Notes: a model not told the origin generated them from the sequence alone. A stretch of 64,000 nt of DNA from Symploca sp. SIO3C6 (GCA_010692425.1 JAAHHJ010000005.1:1-64000), one strand, 5' to 3'; positions 53,770-63,033 are shown, counted from the first letter of the stretch. Made by a program: numbers and translations.

Positions 53770-54354
53770 CTAGGGATTTACAGCCTGTTTGAGCCATTGA
53801 TCAGGACTCTGTTGTTGATAGAGCCACCGATTTTGCGGATTTCCTCGCAACTGGAGATGATCGACCTGTATGGGTTCTAGCAATAATAAACAGAAATTTG
53901 GTAGTGGCTGCTCTCTGTCTGACGGTAGTGGTGAAAATGCTGCTTCATCCTCTACTCTGGCAACCCCTGGTTCTGGCCAAGCAAATTGTGAACGAGCAGA
54001 GTCAGAAAGCTCTTGCCAAACAATCTGGCGAGCATCCCTTAGTCCTTGACTCGTATGAGAAGCAGTAACTAAATTAAGATTACCACCTAAGCGAAATTGC
54101 TCACGAGTCTTAGGGAAATACCAGCAAATTTCCCCCCAATGCTGGTGTTGAATGTGGTTAATTTTCTGACTACGGGAATCAGTAACAATTTGGAGTTGGT
54201 TAGTGTTTTCTAAAAAACCGCGAAAGACAACAGTGCGATTTGCAGGATAACCATTTGCACCTACCGTTGCTAGTTGGAAGTAACGGGCATAGGGCAAGGC
54301 ACGGTTATTATGGAGGGCACGAGCTAGGGGTGAACGCCAGGGAGCAACAGACAT
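53770..54354 (-). CDS. pyridoxamine 5'-phosphate oxidase-related FMN-binding protein
   Basis: About 194 residues in the flavin split-barrel fold. Recognisable parts are FQLATVGANGYPANRTVVFR (FMN-site strand), LQIVTDSRSQKINHI, EICWYFPKTREQFRLGGNL, and the C-terminal RWLYQQQSPDQWLKQAVNP. It belongs to the Npun/Alr-type family related to PNPOx but lacks the full PNPOx signature, so an oxidase activity on pyridoxamine phosphate is not assured. The ATG at 54354 is preferred over a GTG five codons upstream. It reads divergently from the small gene at 54412. Confidence 0.85.
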   Translation of the reverse strand: MSVAPWRSPLARALHNNRALPYARYFQLATVGANGYPANRTVVFRGFLENTNQLQIVTDSRSQKINHIQHQHWGEICWYFPKTREQFRLGGNLNLVTASHTSQGLRDARQIVWQELSDSARSQFAWPEPGVARVEDEAAFSPLPSDREQPLPNFCLLLLEPIQVDHLQLRGNPQNRWLYQQQSPDQWLKQAVNP

Positions 54355-54411
54355 AATTATAATAGACACAGTGACTGATTATAACTATCAGCAGCACAAG
54401 GAGATATCAAC

Positions 54412-54630
54412 ATGTTTCTCGATGAACTGGCACCAATTTTCAAAGAAGTTAGCCAACAGCCTATTGCCTTCCTAGGAGGATTTTTTTCCGGAGTGTTTAG
54501 ACTTAACCTCTCAGATGATCCAGTTAAGGGTTGGTTAGATCAGCAAATTGGTGCTAACACCTATACCTCTGCTACTAACGGCAGTGAAAATGGCAAAAAT
54601 AAATCTCCTCAAGTGATTAAGATTGACTAG
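54412..54630 (+). CDS. small conserved cyanobacterial protein
   Basis: 72 residues, begins MFLDELAPIFKEVSQQPIAF and continues with FLGGFFSGVFRLNLSDDPVK, a pattern seen in small cyanobacterial proteins of unknown function. The GFFSGVF stretch may be a short amphipathic or membrane-associated helix. AAGGAG lies eight bases before the ATG, and coding bias looks real. Stands alone between the FMN-binding and importer genes. Confidence 0.72.
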   Translation: MFLDELAPIFKEVSQQPIAFLGGFFSGVFRLNLSDDPVKGWLDQQIGANTYTSATNGSENGKNKSPQVIKID

Positions 54631-54637
54631 GTGCAAA

Positions 54638-55549
54638 TTACAATTTTATCTGAGAATAAGATACTTTAACACTTTGATAAATTTGCTTCAGTTGTTTACA
54701 AGCCTCAGCGATTGCCTCAAGACTGCCAGTATTGACAAAGCCGTAATAATCCAAAACATAAACCTGGTCATTTTGAACGGCATTGAGATCTTTCCAGAAA
54801 GGTTCTGATTTGAATTGATCAATGTTTCCACCTTCAACATTCACGAGGATTAATACCTCTGGATTTGACTGCAACACTTTTTCAGGGGAGATGGTAACAT
54901 AGCCTTTAATCGGGCTTTTTCCTTGCAAATTAGCCACTAAATTGGCTGCACCAAATTGAGTCAGCAAATCACCAGCCCAACTAGCTTGGTTTGGGGAAAG
55001 TAATGGCTGACGGCTGACTAGTACCAGTGTGGAAGTCTCTGGCGGTGGAGTTTGGGAAGGTAAGCACTGTTGATATTGTTGCAGCAGTGATTTTGGATCA
55101 GCCTCAATAGTGGCTGCCAAAGTTCGTGTTAGGTCTTCTAGTGATTGCCAGCTATCTAGCTCAGTTGTGATTGTTTTTACACCAAGGGATTGCAGTTTTG
55201 CCAACACTTGGTCATGGAATCCGGCAGCACCAATAACCAGCTCCGGTTCCAGAGCAACAATTTTTTCCAGGTTAGGCTGAGTGCGTCCTTCGCTAACACG
55301 GGGTATCTCTTGGAAAAGTTCATTTTTGTTAAGTAAGCGACTGCCTGCTATACCCACTAGTCTGGTTGAATCGAGCCGATGAATAATGTCTGCCGTAATC
55401 GAGGTGAGAGCTACCACGCGAGTTGCCACAGGGGTAGATTTAATTGCAGAGTCAGTTGCCTTATTGGTGCTTGGGTTTGTAGACAAAGATGATGTACAGC
55501 CCAAAGGTAATAGCGCCAGCAAAATCAGAACAAAATGAAATAGTTTCAT
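54638..55549 (-). CDS. ABC importer substrate-binding lipoprotein (iron-complex/B12 type)
   Basis: About 303 residues. Signal peptide with lipobox (LALLPLGCTSS, lipidated Cys near residue 19) and a helical-backbone periplasmic binding fold of the BtuF/FecB class: RVVALTSITADIIHRLD, then EPELVIGAAGFHDQ and the end LDYYGFVNTGSLEAIAEACK. It is expected to capture cobalamin, haem or an Fe-siderophore; the ligand cannot be settled. Its ATG overlaps the stop of the ATPase gene by ATGA, and that gene overlaps the permease gene, forming one operon in the order permease-ATPase-binding protein. The ATG at 55549 is preferred to a start ten codons earlier. Confidence 0.88.
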   Translation of the reverse strand: MKLFHFVLILLALLPLGCTSSLSTNPSTNKATDSAIKSTPVATRVVALTSITADIIHRLDSTRLVGIAGSRLLNKNELFQEIPRVSEGRTQPNLEKIVALEPELVIGAAGFHDQVLAKLQSLGVKTITTELDSWQSLEDLTRTLAATIEADPKSLLQQYQQCLPSQTPPPETSTLVLVSRQPLLSPNQASWAGDLLTQFGAANLVANLQGKSPIKGYVTISPEKVLQSNPEVLILVNVEGGNIDQFKSEPFWKDLNAVQNDQVYVLDYYGFVNTGSLEAIAEACKQLKQIYQSVKVSYSQIKL

Positions 55550-56358
55550 GATCGCGAAGAAATGGGAGTGAGAGGACAAATTTGAATGCCTACAGGTGTT
55601 TGTACAATTGCCGCATGAATGTTAAAAATTGCAGCGATATGTTCAGGTGTGAGTACCTCTGTGGGGACACCAAGATGACATAAATTTCCCTGTTTGAGTA
55701 GGGCGAGGCGATCGCTAAATCGAGCCGCTAAGTTCACCTCATGCAGTACAGTAATGATGGCGATGTTCTGGTGATCATTGAGGTGCTTCAACAGTTCCAG
55801 CAATTCCAGTTGGTAGCGCAAATCTAGATAAGTAGTGGGTTCATCCAGTAGCAACACTTGGGGAGCCTGCGCTAACGCTAACGCTAGAAATGCCCTCTGG
55901 CGCTCACCGCCGGAAAGCTGTTCTAGGGAACGATCACCGTACTTCACTAACCCTGTAGATTCCAGTGCTAGCGTCACCTGTTCGTGGTCTTCTGCATTCA
56001 GTTCCCATCGCCACCAGGGTTGATGAGGGGCTCGCCCCAAGCTTACCAGTTGCCGCACGCTTAATCCAGGAGGAATAGTCTGTTGTTGGGGTAACAGCGC
56101 TAAGGTTTGTGCGATGGTTTGGGCAGATTGGGTATGAATTGATTTGCCATCGAGCAAAACTGTTCCCTGTTGGGGAGACAGGATGCGACTGAGCAAGCGT
56201 AACAGTGTTGACTTGCCTGAGCCATTGGCACCCAAAATACTCAACCATTCCCCTGGTTGGAGAGCAAAACTGATATTTTGAACAATGCTTTCTTTCCCGT
56301 AACCACCTGTCAAAGCCTGACTTTCCAATGCCCAGACAGTGTCTTGTCTTCTATTCAC
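55546..56358 (-). CDS. ABC importer ATPase (iron-complex/B12 type, FecE/BtuD-like)
   Basis: 270 residues. Walker A GANGSGKST, Q-loop ALLPQQQTIPPGL, LSGGERQR signature, VLLLDEPTTYLD Walker B and TVLHEVN H-loop are all present, and so is the family's typical VRQLVSLGRAPHQPWW segment. The start is GTG overlapping the permease stop (GTGA). It energises uptake through the FecCD-type permease encoded just upstream. Confidence 0.93.
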   Translation of the reverse strand: MNRRQDTVWALESQALTGGYGKESIVQNISFALQPGEWLSILGANGSGKSTLLRLLSRILSPQQGTVLLDGKSIHTQSAQTIAQTLALLPQQQTIPPGLSVRQLVSLGRAPHQPWWRWELNAEDHEQVTLALESTGLVKYGDRSLEQLSGGERQRAFLALALAQAPQVLLLDEPTTYLDLRYQLELLELLKHLNDHQNIAIITVLHEVNLAARFSDRLALLKQGNLCHLGVPTEVLTPEHIAAIFNIHAAIVQTPVGIQICPLTPISSRS

Positions 56359-57341
56359 GATTGATAACTCCGGCGATAGAGCAACCAGACAAAAACCGGC
56401 GATCCCAGCAATGCCGTCACAATGCCTACGGGTAGTTCAATCGCCCCCAGGCGCGATAGCAAATCTGCCAGCAACAAAATCCAGGCTCCTCCTAGAATCG
56501 ATAGTGGTAATACCCAACGGTAATCTGTACCCACTAACAGCCGCGCTCCATGGGGCACAATTAAGCCCACAAAGCCCACCAAACCTGCAATGCTTACCGC
56601 ACTGGCAGCTAGCAGCGCGGCGATTGCCCCGATTAACAACCGTGAGCGCCATAACGACACCCCCAAACTCACTGCGAGATCATCTCCCAGTTGCAGCAGA
56701 TTCATCACTCGCGCTAGGGTGCAACCCACCAGCAGGGAAATCGCCAGGTAAGGTCCGGCAATTATTAATTCATTCCACCCCCGTCCATTGAGACTTCCAA
56801 TTAACCAGTTAAGTGCAGCCTGAATACGTCCATCATCTGACAACAGTAACAACATTGACTGTAATGCCCCAAACAGGGAACTAATCGCCACTCCACCCAG
56901 AAGCAATCGTTCTACTGAGATCCCAGATGGATTACGAGCCAACAGATATACAATCCCAGTAGTAATGATTGCACCTAGCCACGCCGCCAATGGCACCCAG
57001 CTTTGCAAAAATCCTAGTGTTAGAAATGCTACTGCTACCAATCCTGCTCCTGCCGAAATGCCTAGGATAAAGGGATCAGCTAACCCATTCCGCAGCATTC
57101 CCTGGAGCAATGCACCAGAAAGTCCTAATGCTGAACCTACCATCAGAGCCGCCACAATTCGAGGTAAGCGCAGATCCCAGACAACAGTCTGATTGATGCT
57201 GCTTCCCTGATGCCACAATGCCTGCTGGAGTTCTGTCAGACCTAAGGGGATGGCTCCCTGGGTTAAGGATGCCATCAGTGTCAAACCTAAACCAAGGCAA
57301 ACGATAAGAATAGCGATGATGCTACGGGAGAGATTAGCCAT
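56355..57341 (-). CDS. ABC importer permease (FecCD/BtuC family)
   Basis: 328 residues, about ten predicted membrane spans. FecCD hallmarks: the LWDLRLPRIVAALMVGSALGLSGALLQ block near the start and the GLVGFVGLIVPHGARLLVGTDYRWVLP coupling region (about 245-275) that docks with the ATPase. It heads the three-gene operon. The promoter region to its right contains a G-rich octamer array rather than an obvious riboswitch. Confidence 0.93.
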   Translation of the reverse strand: MANLSRSIIAILIVCLGLGLTLMASLTQGAIPLGLTELQQALWHQGSSINQTVVWDLRLPRIVAALMVGSALGLSGALLQGMLRNGLADPFILGISAGAGLVAVAFLTLGFLQSWVPLAAWLGAIITTGIVYLLARNPSGISVERLLLGGVAISSLFGALQSMLLLLSDDGRIQAALNWLIGSLNGRGWNELIIAGPYLAISLLVGCTLARVMNLLQLGDDLAVSLGVSLWRSRLLIGAIAALLAASAVSIAGLVGFVGLIVPHGARLLVGTDYRWVLPLSILGGAWILLLADLLSRLGAIELPVGIVTALLGSPVFVWLLYRRSYQS

Positions 57342-57469
57342 TAGTAGATCGTAAAACCATTAGTTGAAAGACCTGACTACATGGCATTTTAATCGAGGAT
57401 TGCGAATTTCTGGAATTATCTGAGGGCAGCCTAAAAGAATAAGGGACTTCCAGAAAAATATCCCATCGA

Positions 57470-57546
57470 GGGGAGGGGGAGATGGGGAGATGGGGGGAGG
57501 GGGAGATGGGGAGATGGGGAGATGGGGAGATGGGGAGATGGGGAGA
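57470..57546. repeat. G-rich octamer array (GGGGAGAT)n, possible G-quadruplex former
   Basis: About nine irregular copies of GGGGAGAT on the plus strand, upstream of the importer operon and downstream of the Cys-rich membrane protein. The rest of the 57342-57684 gap has nothing recognisable. Confidence 0.9.
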
Positions 57547-57684
57547 AGATTGTTGACATCATACTTCCAAGTAAATTGGATAATTTATTTCTTGGAGTTC
57601 CCTAATTTCCCCTTGTCTCCCTCTTTCCCCCTTCTACTATCAGTAGAGACACTCTTGAGGTAGTTCCCTGTTGATACTTTTTGA

Positions 57685-57987
57685 TTAGGACTTGCAGTGA
57701 TTTGAAAAACACGGTTTACTGTACAGAGTTGGTTCAAAATCAAGGCAGTCAACAGCATCTTCGGTGAGTGCTTTACAAGGATGAACTGTGCATTTCAAAT
57801 AGTGGCAACCTGTGAAATAAACGCAGCGGTCGCACGGGATCGAATGCAACTGTTTCAGCCGTACACAACTTTCTCGCCAGGCAACACCAACGGCATACAA
57901 AAAACCAACTAGCAAAGCCAGCAGAGATAGCGGACAAAGCAAGGTTCCTGCTATTAATAATGTATCGTTCAGAACGGCTTCTATCAT
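57685..57987 (-). CDS. small Cys-rich membrane protein of unknown function
   Basis: 100 residues. One or two hydrophobic helices (LLIAGTLLCPLSLLALLVGFL, about 9-35) are followed by a basic turn and a Cys-rich tail: IPCDRCVYFTGCHYLKCTVHPCKAL, with further Cys near the end. The regular spacing suggests a metal or disulfide cluster. I do not recognise the family; similar short proteins occur in cyanobacteria. Separate transcription unit; the next gene to the left reads the same way but lies 340 bp away. Confidence 0.75.
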   Translation of the reverse strand: MIEAVLNDTLLIAGTLLCPLSLLALLVGFLYAVGVAWRESCVRLKQLHSIPCDRCVYFTGCHYLKCTVHPCKALTEDAVDCLDFEPTLYSKPCFSNHCKS

Positions 57988-58683
57988 CAGTTATTTCCTT
58001 ATTGTCAGATTTTGAGTTTGAATCACTTTGTCGTTCATATTCTCCTGATCAAAAAAATAATCAGGCTTCAATTTTGAGCAATTATTTGAGGGAAACTCTA
58101 TACTTTAGTGTTCAAGAGATTGAGTCATTTGAACTGTCGTGAACTTTAAAAGTTTTCATCCTCATGTTGGAAGAATTGAATACTTGCTCATCAGTATTCA
58201 TGGGATTTATTCTAAATATCCCATAGGAGTTAATGAATCCTGTTGAACAAAATCTGAAGATCTCCAAAACTTGAGAATTTGTTTGCTGACAAGCGTTAAC
58301 TGGAAATATTGAAAGAAACACCGCTCATTCAGAGATTTCCGGTGATTAACCCAAAGGGTGATCACTATGCACTAGCGCTCTTTATTGTGTTGACTAAAGA
58401 GGTACAGCAATTGTTAATTAAACACTAGTAAAACTGAACTCACGCTTACCCAAAGTGAATCAATTAACTAACAACGTAGTTATAGCAACGGACATGCCAG
58501 TTAGGACTTCTTATTTTGATTCAAAGGGAACAGGAAACAGAGAATAAGAAAGTGTCCCAACAGCTAGACTGCTATATCTATAGCATTATTGCAGTTTATA
58601 AAGAAGAAAAAGGAGTTGGATAATAACTCAATTAGGGAGTGTATTACTTACAACTCCTTCGTCACTTTTAGGTGGGAGAAACT
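57988..58683. other. intergenic region, no supported gene
   Basis: About 700 bp between the Cys-rich protein and flavodoxin genes. Short frames at 57960-58142 and 58112-58321 have no family content. The region may include the terminator of flavodoxin, but no hairpin with T-run stands out. Confidence 0.35.
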
Positions 58684-59196
58684 CTACAAGCCAAATTCTG
58701 ATTTCAACTGACCTACCCAAGTCTTAATTCGTTGCTCTGTCAACTCAGATTGGTTATCTTCATCTAAGGCCAAACCCACAAATTTGCCATTTTTGACAGC
58801 TTTAGACTCGTTAAATTCATAGCCGTCAGTAGACCAATGCCCAACAGTTGTACCACCTTGCTCTGATATTTTTTCTTCCAAAATACCCATTGCATCCTGA
58901 AAATTGTCTGCATAGCCAACCTGATCACCTGGACCAAAATAAGCAATCTTCTTACCACTAAAGTCAACGTTGTCTAATTCGTCGTATAACCCTTCCCAAT
59001 CAGCTTGTAGCTCACCAATATTCCAGGTTGGGCAACCGATAAGAATGTACTCATAGCCATCAAAATCACCAATCTCAGCATTGGCAACATCATGGAGTGT
59101 CACCACACTCTCACCACCAAACTCTTTCTGGATAGTTTCTGCAATGGTCTCAGTGTTACCTGTTTGTGTACCCCAAAATAAACCAATTTTGGACAT
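58684..59196 (-). CDS. isiB: long-chain flavodoxin
   Basis: FMN electron carrier of 170 residues that can replace ferredoxin under iron limitation. The phosphate-binding loop is GLFWGTQTGNTETIAE, and the isoalloxazine-binding loops are PTWNIGELQADWEGL and FGPGDQVGYADNF (with the long-chain insertion after). AGGAG lies six bases before the ATG. isiA is not adjacent, so the isiB symbol rests on family only; some strains call it fldA. Confidence 0.94.
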   Translation of the reverse strand: MSKIGLFWGTQTGNTETIAETIQKEFGGESVVTLHDVANAEIGDFDGYEYILIGCPTWNIGELQADWEGLYDELDNVDFSGKKIAYFGPGDQVGYADNFQDAMGILEEKISEQGGTTVGHWSTDGYEFNESKAVKNGKFVGLALDEDNQSELTEQRIKTWVGQLKSEFGL

Positions 59197-59369
59197 TTTT
59201 ACTCCTTTCTACTTTATTTAATTACAAAACCGATGCTGTTTGTCTTGTTTTTACTCAGGGAGTAGTTCATGCCAATTGCTGGTTGCAATATTGCTTCCAT
59301 CATTTCTATGTAGCGTTCCTTCCTAAATAAGTTTCTCGTTTCACTTCTACGGTGACTACAAGATGTCGG

Positions 59370-59486
59370 CTACTCTTGGGTGTCTACAACAGGCATTTCC
59401 TGCCAACAACCTGGACAAAACCAGTAAATTGTGGACTGACGCACATGGCGCAATAACTTAGCCGAGCAACATGGACAAGTCATCAT
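59370..59486 (-). CDS. 38-residue zinc-ribbon-like small protein
   Basis: Small gene with two Cys pairs: MTCPCCSAKLLRHVRQ and IYWFCPGCWQEMP. The CPxC...CxxC spacing is that of a zinc ribbon. AGAGG lies just upstream of the twin ATG. The codon pattern is coherent and the reading frame is unbroken to a TAG. It sits in the 5' region of flavodoxin's side, on the same strand. Function unknown; related short cyanobacterial proteins with this pattern seem familiar, but I cannot name the family. Confidence 0.6.
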   Translation of the reverse strand: MMTCPCCSAKLLRHVRQSTIYWFCPGCWQEMPVVDTQE

Positions 59487-59532
59487 CAAACCTCTTGGGT
59501 AAATTTAAGAACAGCAATGTATTTTCTGCATC

Positions 59533-59673
59533 CTAGGATTGCCAGTTACAAAGATGACCCTTTTTCAAAGCATGCCAGGAGGCGCTATTGCTTTGATCTA
59601 TTGCCAGAATGCCTTTGCCAAGAGCCACTATTGCCTGGCTCGTAGTCATCAATTCCTGAGCATAAGTACTCAT
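59533..59673 (-). pseudogene. fossil 5' fragment of class I fructose-bisphosphate aldolase
   Basis: 46 codons beginning MSTYAQELMTTSQAIVALGK, then GILAIDQSNSASW. This matches the conserved N terminus of class I aldolases (AQAIVAPGKGILAADES). The match stops abruptly after the DES-like position, and the rest of the 340-residue enzyme is missing. AGGAGG eight bases before the ATG is intact. It sits upstream of fbp, another enzyme of the same metabolite. Confidence 0.75.
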
Positions 59674-59859
59674 GCCAATGCCTCCTAAAGCGTGGCGGTC
59701 TTAAACGAGATCATTATTGCAAATTATTTTTAATAAGTCTACGGTTTACTTGATTAATTTTCTGTGGTGCTGTTGACCGATTTAAATCCAGATTATATAG
59801 GCTCTATGATCAAGCTTACGCATCACAGGAGGTTGCACCTCAGATTGTGTCAGGCTGTG

Positions 59860-59968
59860 TATAGCGCTACGCGCAAGGCTCCAGGGGAGAAGGCTCCAAG
59901 GCAGAAGGGGTGAATTTGACAAAGTTTTAGCGATTTAGCTTGTCCTAAGCTTAATACGTACTGCTATA
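59860..59968. mobile_element. MITE-like dispersed repeat with TATAGC ends, copy 2 (109 bp)
   Basis: Nearly identical to 35768-35876: same length, ends and interior, with about five substitutions. It lies between the aldolase fossil and fbp. Confidence 0.85.
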
Positions 59969-60417
59969 AAGGCTAATATGCTTAACTTATATAATATTAA
60001 TTTTCAATAATTTTTCTCAATAATTAGTCTGCTTGACGGCAGTAAGCACAAACGTGGTTAAGCGACGATCTAAGTCGTCTCGTACAGTATCAAGTAGTAT
60101 CAAGTCACTTCGCTACAAAGGATGAAGTTGTAGGGCAGATGGCAGAAGGGAACTAGAACTCTAAGAAATAAATTATCTAATTTAGTTTTGATCTAGATGA
60201 TCTTATTTTTCTTCCACTACTCGGATGAACAAAATTATTGGTGGGATTTCTTCTAAAGTTATTCTATATTTCTCCTAAAGTTATAAGCGCCATTGAAAAT
60301 GCTTATCTAAAATAGAAGGTAAAGAAAGATGGTTGGGTATTAAAAAGTTGAGGCAACAATGCCTAAGCAACTGCCCTTCTCAACTAGGAGAGTAACCCTT
60401 CAGGGAGGAACAAAGTT
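59969..60417. other. leader region of fbp
   Basis: About 450 bp before fbp with no other gene. GGGAGG is placed nine bases before the fbp ATG. No recognisable operator or riboswitch. Confidence 0.4.
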
Positions 60418-61482
60418 ATGGCAGATGCAGATCAACCTTTAACTCAGGAACATGCTCTTGATCGTGATTGTACAACCTTGTCCCGTCACGTTCTACAGCA
60501 ACTACAGAGTTTCTCAGCAGAAGCACAAGATCTTAGTGCGATCATGAATCGCATTGCCTTGGCAGCCAAACTGATCTCTAGACGCTTAAGCCGTGCTGGC
60601 TTAGTGGAAGGAGCTTTAGGATTTACGGGTACAGTCAATGTGCAGGGAGAGTCCGTAAAGAAAATGGACACCTATGCCAATGATGTCTTTATCTCAGTAT
60701 TTAAACAAAGTGGTCTTGTCTGTCGCATGGCTTCCGAGGAAATGGAAAAACCTTACTATATCCCGGAAAACTGCCCGATTGGACGTTACACCCTCCTTTA
60801 TGATCCCATTGATGGCTCTTCAAATGTAGACATCAATTTGAATGTTGGTGCAATTTTCGCAATTCGCAAGCAAGAAGGAAATGACGCTGACTGCAATGCC
60901 TGCGATTTACTACAGGAAGGACACAAACAAATTGCTGCCGGTTACATTCTCTACGGACCGAGTACAATGCTAGTTTACTCCATAGGAACTGGTGTTCATG
61001 CTTTTGTTCTTGACCCTAGTTTGGGCGAATTTATTCTGGCGAGTGAAAACATTCAAGTTCCAGATCACGGTCCTGTTTATAGCACTAATGAAGGTAATTT
61101 TTGGCAGTGGGAGGAGTCAATTAGAGACTACATTCGCTACGTCCATCGCCATGAAGGATATACCGCCCGTTACAGCGGTGCACTAGTGGGAGATTTTCAC
61201 CGAATTTTGTTTCAGGGTGGCGTTTTCCTCTATCCAGGGACTTTAAAGAAACCAGAAGGAAAGTTGCGTCTACTTTACGAATCTGCTCCTCTGGCTTTTT
61301 TAATTGAACAAGCTGGTGGCAAAGCAAGTACAGGAGTTCAAAGGATTTTGGACGTCGTGCCAGAAGTTTTGCATGCTCGCACACCTTTGATTATCGGTAG
61401 TAAAGAGGATGTAAATCTAGTTGAGTCATTTATTCAGGACAGGGCAAGGGCATCTGAAGAAGCAGTAATGGCTAGTTCCTAG
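60418..61482 (+). CDS. fbp: class I fructose-1,6-bisphosphatase
   Basis: Hydrolyses fructose 1,6-bisphosphate to fructose 6-phosphate in the Calvin cycle/gluconeogenesis. 354 residues, usual family length. Visible signatures: the metal-site [17 protein letters not shown], the acidic [15 protein letters not shown] motif, and the phosphate/FBP site [20 protein letters not shown]. Start ATG with GGGAGG upstream. It leads the fbp-tal-zwf run characteristic of many cyanobacteria, in which fbp-zwf (with opcA) supports the oxidative pentose phosphate pathway in the dark. Confidence 0.96.
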   Translation: MADADQPLTQEHALDRDCTTLSRHVLQQLQSFSAEAQDLSAIMNRIALAAKLISRRLSRAGLVEGALGFTGTVNVQGESVKKMDTYANDVFISVFKQSGLVCRMASEEMEKPYYIPENCPIGRYTLLYDPIDGSSNVDINLNVGAIFAIRKQEGNDADCNACDLLQEGHKQIAAGYILYGPSTMLVYSIGTGVHAFVLDPSLGEFILASENIQVPDHGPVYSTNEGNFWQWEESIRDYIRYVHRHEGYTARYSGALVGDFHRILFQGGVFLYPGTLKKPEGKLRLLYESAPLAFLIEQAGGKASTGVQRILDVVPEVLHARTPLIIGSKEDVNLVESFIQDRARASEEAVMASS

Positions 61483-61488
61483 AAGCTG

Positions 61489-61513
61489 CTGATAACTAGT
61501 AACTAGTTATCAG
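61489..61513. terminator. perfect 11-bp palindrome just after fbp
   Basis: CTGATAACTAG and CTAGTTATCAG pair exactly around TAA, seven bases past the fbp stop, followed by TTTCAA. It may partly terminate or process the fbp-tal transcript; the loop is short. Confidence 0.5.
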
Positions 61514-61709
61514 TTTCAATGACCAATTACTGCTCAACTAACAACCATCACAATTATTAGGAGTTAACCAGGGTGTAGGGGTCTTTGAAATAGGGATTTA
61601 ACCCCACTTCAACAACAGAATGTAGGGTGTGGAAATAGAAAAAGATCTTGATTCTCTCTTTACCCCCTACACCCCTTTATTAACTAATCCAATTAGTAGG
61701 AGTTAAGTA

Positions 61710-62867
61710 ATGACAACTACAAACACTAATCCCATCTTCCAAATTGAACAAAATTACGGTCAGAGTATCTGGATGGATAATCTGAGTCGTACCATTATTG
61801 AGTCAGGAGAACTCAAACAGTTAATTGTTGAGAAGGGTATTCGCGGTATCACCTCTAACCCGGCAATTTTTGAAAAAGCAATTGCTGGTAACGCTATCTA
61901 TGACCAAGGGATTGAGGCAGGCATTGGTGCCAACAAGTCGGTGATGGAAATTTATGAATCCTTAGTCTTTGATGATATTCGCCATGCCTGCGACATCTTC
62001 AAACCAGTATATGAGACAACCAACGGACTTGACGGCTACGTCAGCATTGAAGTGCCGCCGACTATAGCCAAGGATACAGAAACGACTATCACCGAAGCCA
62101 TACGCTATTATCAGGCGATTGGTAGGGAGAACTTGATGATCAAGATTCCAGGAACGCCTCAGGGCTTACCTGCAGTAGAGCGAGTAATCAGTGAAGGCAT
62201 CAACGTTAATGTAACCCTACTGTTCTCAGTGCAGAGTTACATTAACACGGCTTGGGCCTATATCCGAGGTTTAGAGGCACGGGTAGCTACAGGTAAAGAT
62301 ATCAGTAAAATTGCTTCAGTTGCTAGCTTCTTCCTGAGCCGTATTGACACCAAAATTGATGGCATTTTTGAGAAAAAACTCCAACAAAGACTCGATGAGC
62401 CAACTCGGACAGAACAACTGCAAAACCTCAAAGGTAAAATTGCGATCGCTAATGCCAAAATAGCTTACCAGGAGTACAAACAAATTATCCAGAGTGAACG
62501 TTGGCAGGCTCTATCGGCAAAAGGAGCCAGTGCTCAGCGACTACTGTGGGCAAGCACTAGCACCAAAAACCCTGAATACAGCGATGTGATGTACGTGGAT
62601 GAGCTAGTGGGGCCTGATACCGTCAATACCCTGCCACCTAATACCATTGAAGCTTGTGCAAATCATTGTTCTCCCGCGACGCGCATTGAAACTGAAGTGG
62701 AAGTAGCCCGGCAATTGATCGCTAGTCTCAAGGATGACGATATCAACATCAATCTAGAGCAAGTTATGGATGAACTCCTGGAAGAAGGTATCGATAAATT
62801 CGTTAAACCCTTTGAATCTTTAATATTGTCTTTAGAAGCCAAAGTTAAACAATTGGCAACCGTATAA
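61710..62867 (+). CDS. tal: transaldolase
   Basis: Moves a dihydroxyacetone unit between sugar phosphates in the pentose phosphate pathway. 385 residues, the longer TalB-type class typical of cyanobacteria. It begins with SIWMDNLSRTIIESGELKQL and GITSNPAIFEKAI, and the Schiff-base lysine is K145 in LMIKIPGTPQG. It continues with INVNVTLLFSVQSY and the C-terminal RIETEVEVARQLI. It lies between fbp and zwf on the same strand, 227 bp after fbp and 333 bp before zwf. Confidence 0.95.
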   Translation: MTTTNTNPIFQIEQNYGQSIWMDNLSRTIIESGELKQLIVEKGIRGITSNPAIFEKAIAGNAIYDQGIEAGIGANKSVMEIYESLVFDDIRHACDIFKPVYETTNGLDGYVSIEVPPTIAKDTETTITEAIRYYQAIGRENLMIKIPGTPQGLPAVERVISEGINVNVTLLFSVQSYINTAWAYIRGLEARVATGKDISKIASVASFFLSRIDTKIDGIFEKKLQQRLDEPTRTEQLQNLKGKIAIANAKIAYQEYKQIIQSERWQALSAKGASAQRLLWASTSTKNPEYSDVMYVDELVGPDTVNTLPPNTIEACANHCSPATRIETEVEVARQLIASLKDDDININLEQVMDELLEEGIDKFVKPFESLILSLEAKVKQLATV

Positions 62868-62921
62868 TTAAAGTTTAGTGATTAGACTGGAGAAAGTGAA
62901 CAACTTTTTCCTGTAATGATT

Positions 62922-63033
62922 TATAGCAGTTCAAGTATTAAGTGAGGTACATTTAATCTTCTTATCTATTCTCCTGTTACCTAAAAATATCCAGAATGTA
63001 GTACCTCATTTCTTTTCTTGGATCACTGCTATA
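62922..63033. mobile_element. MITE-like element with TATAGCAGT ends (112 bp), between tal and zwf
   Basis: The left end TATAGCAGTTCAAG... and right end ...ATCACTGCTATA are inverted. Internal TGAGGTAC/GTACCTCA also pair, making a long imperfect hairpin. The outer bases are shared with the two 109-bp elements (TATAGC), so it is a related but different element. Confidence 0.7.

Noticed and set aside
57342-57684. Cobalamin riboswitch before the FecCD/BtuC-type importer
   Set aside because: I could not find the conserved B12-box (GCCACTG-type) or supporting stems; only the G-rich repeat is visible.
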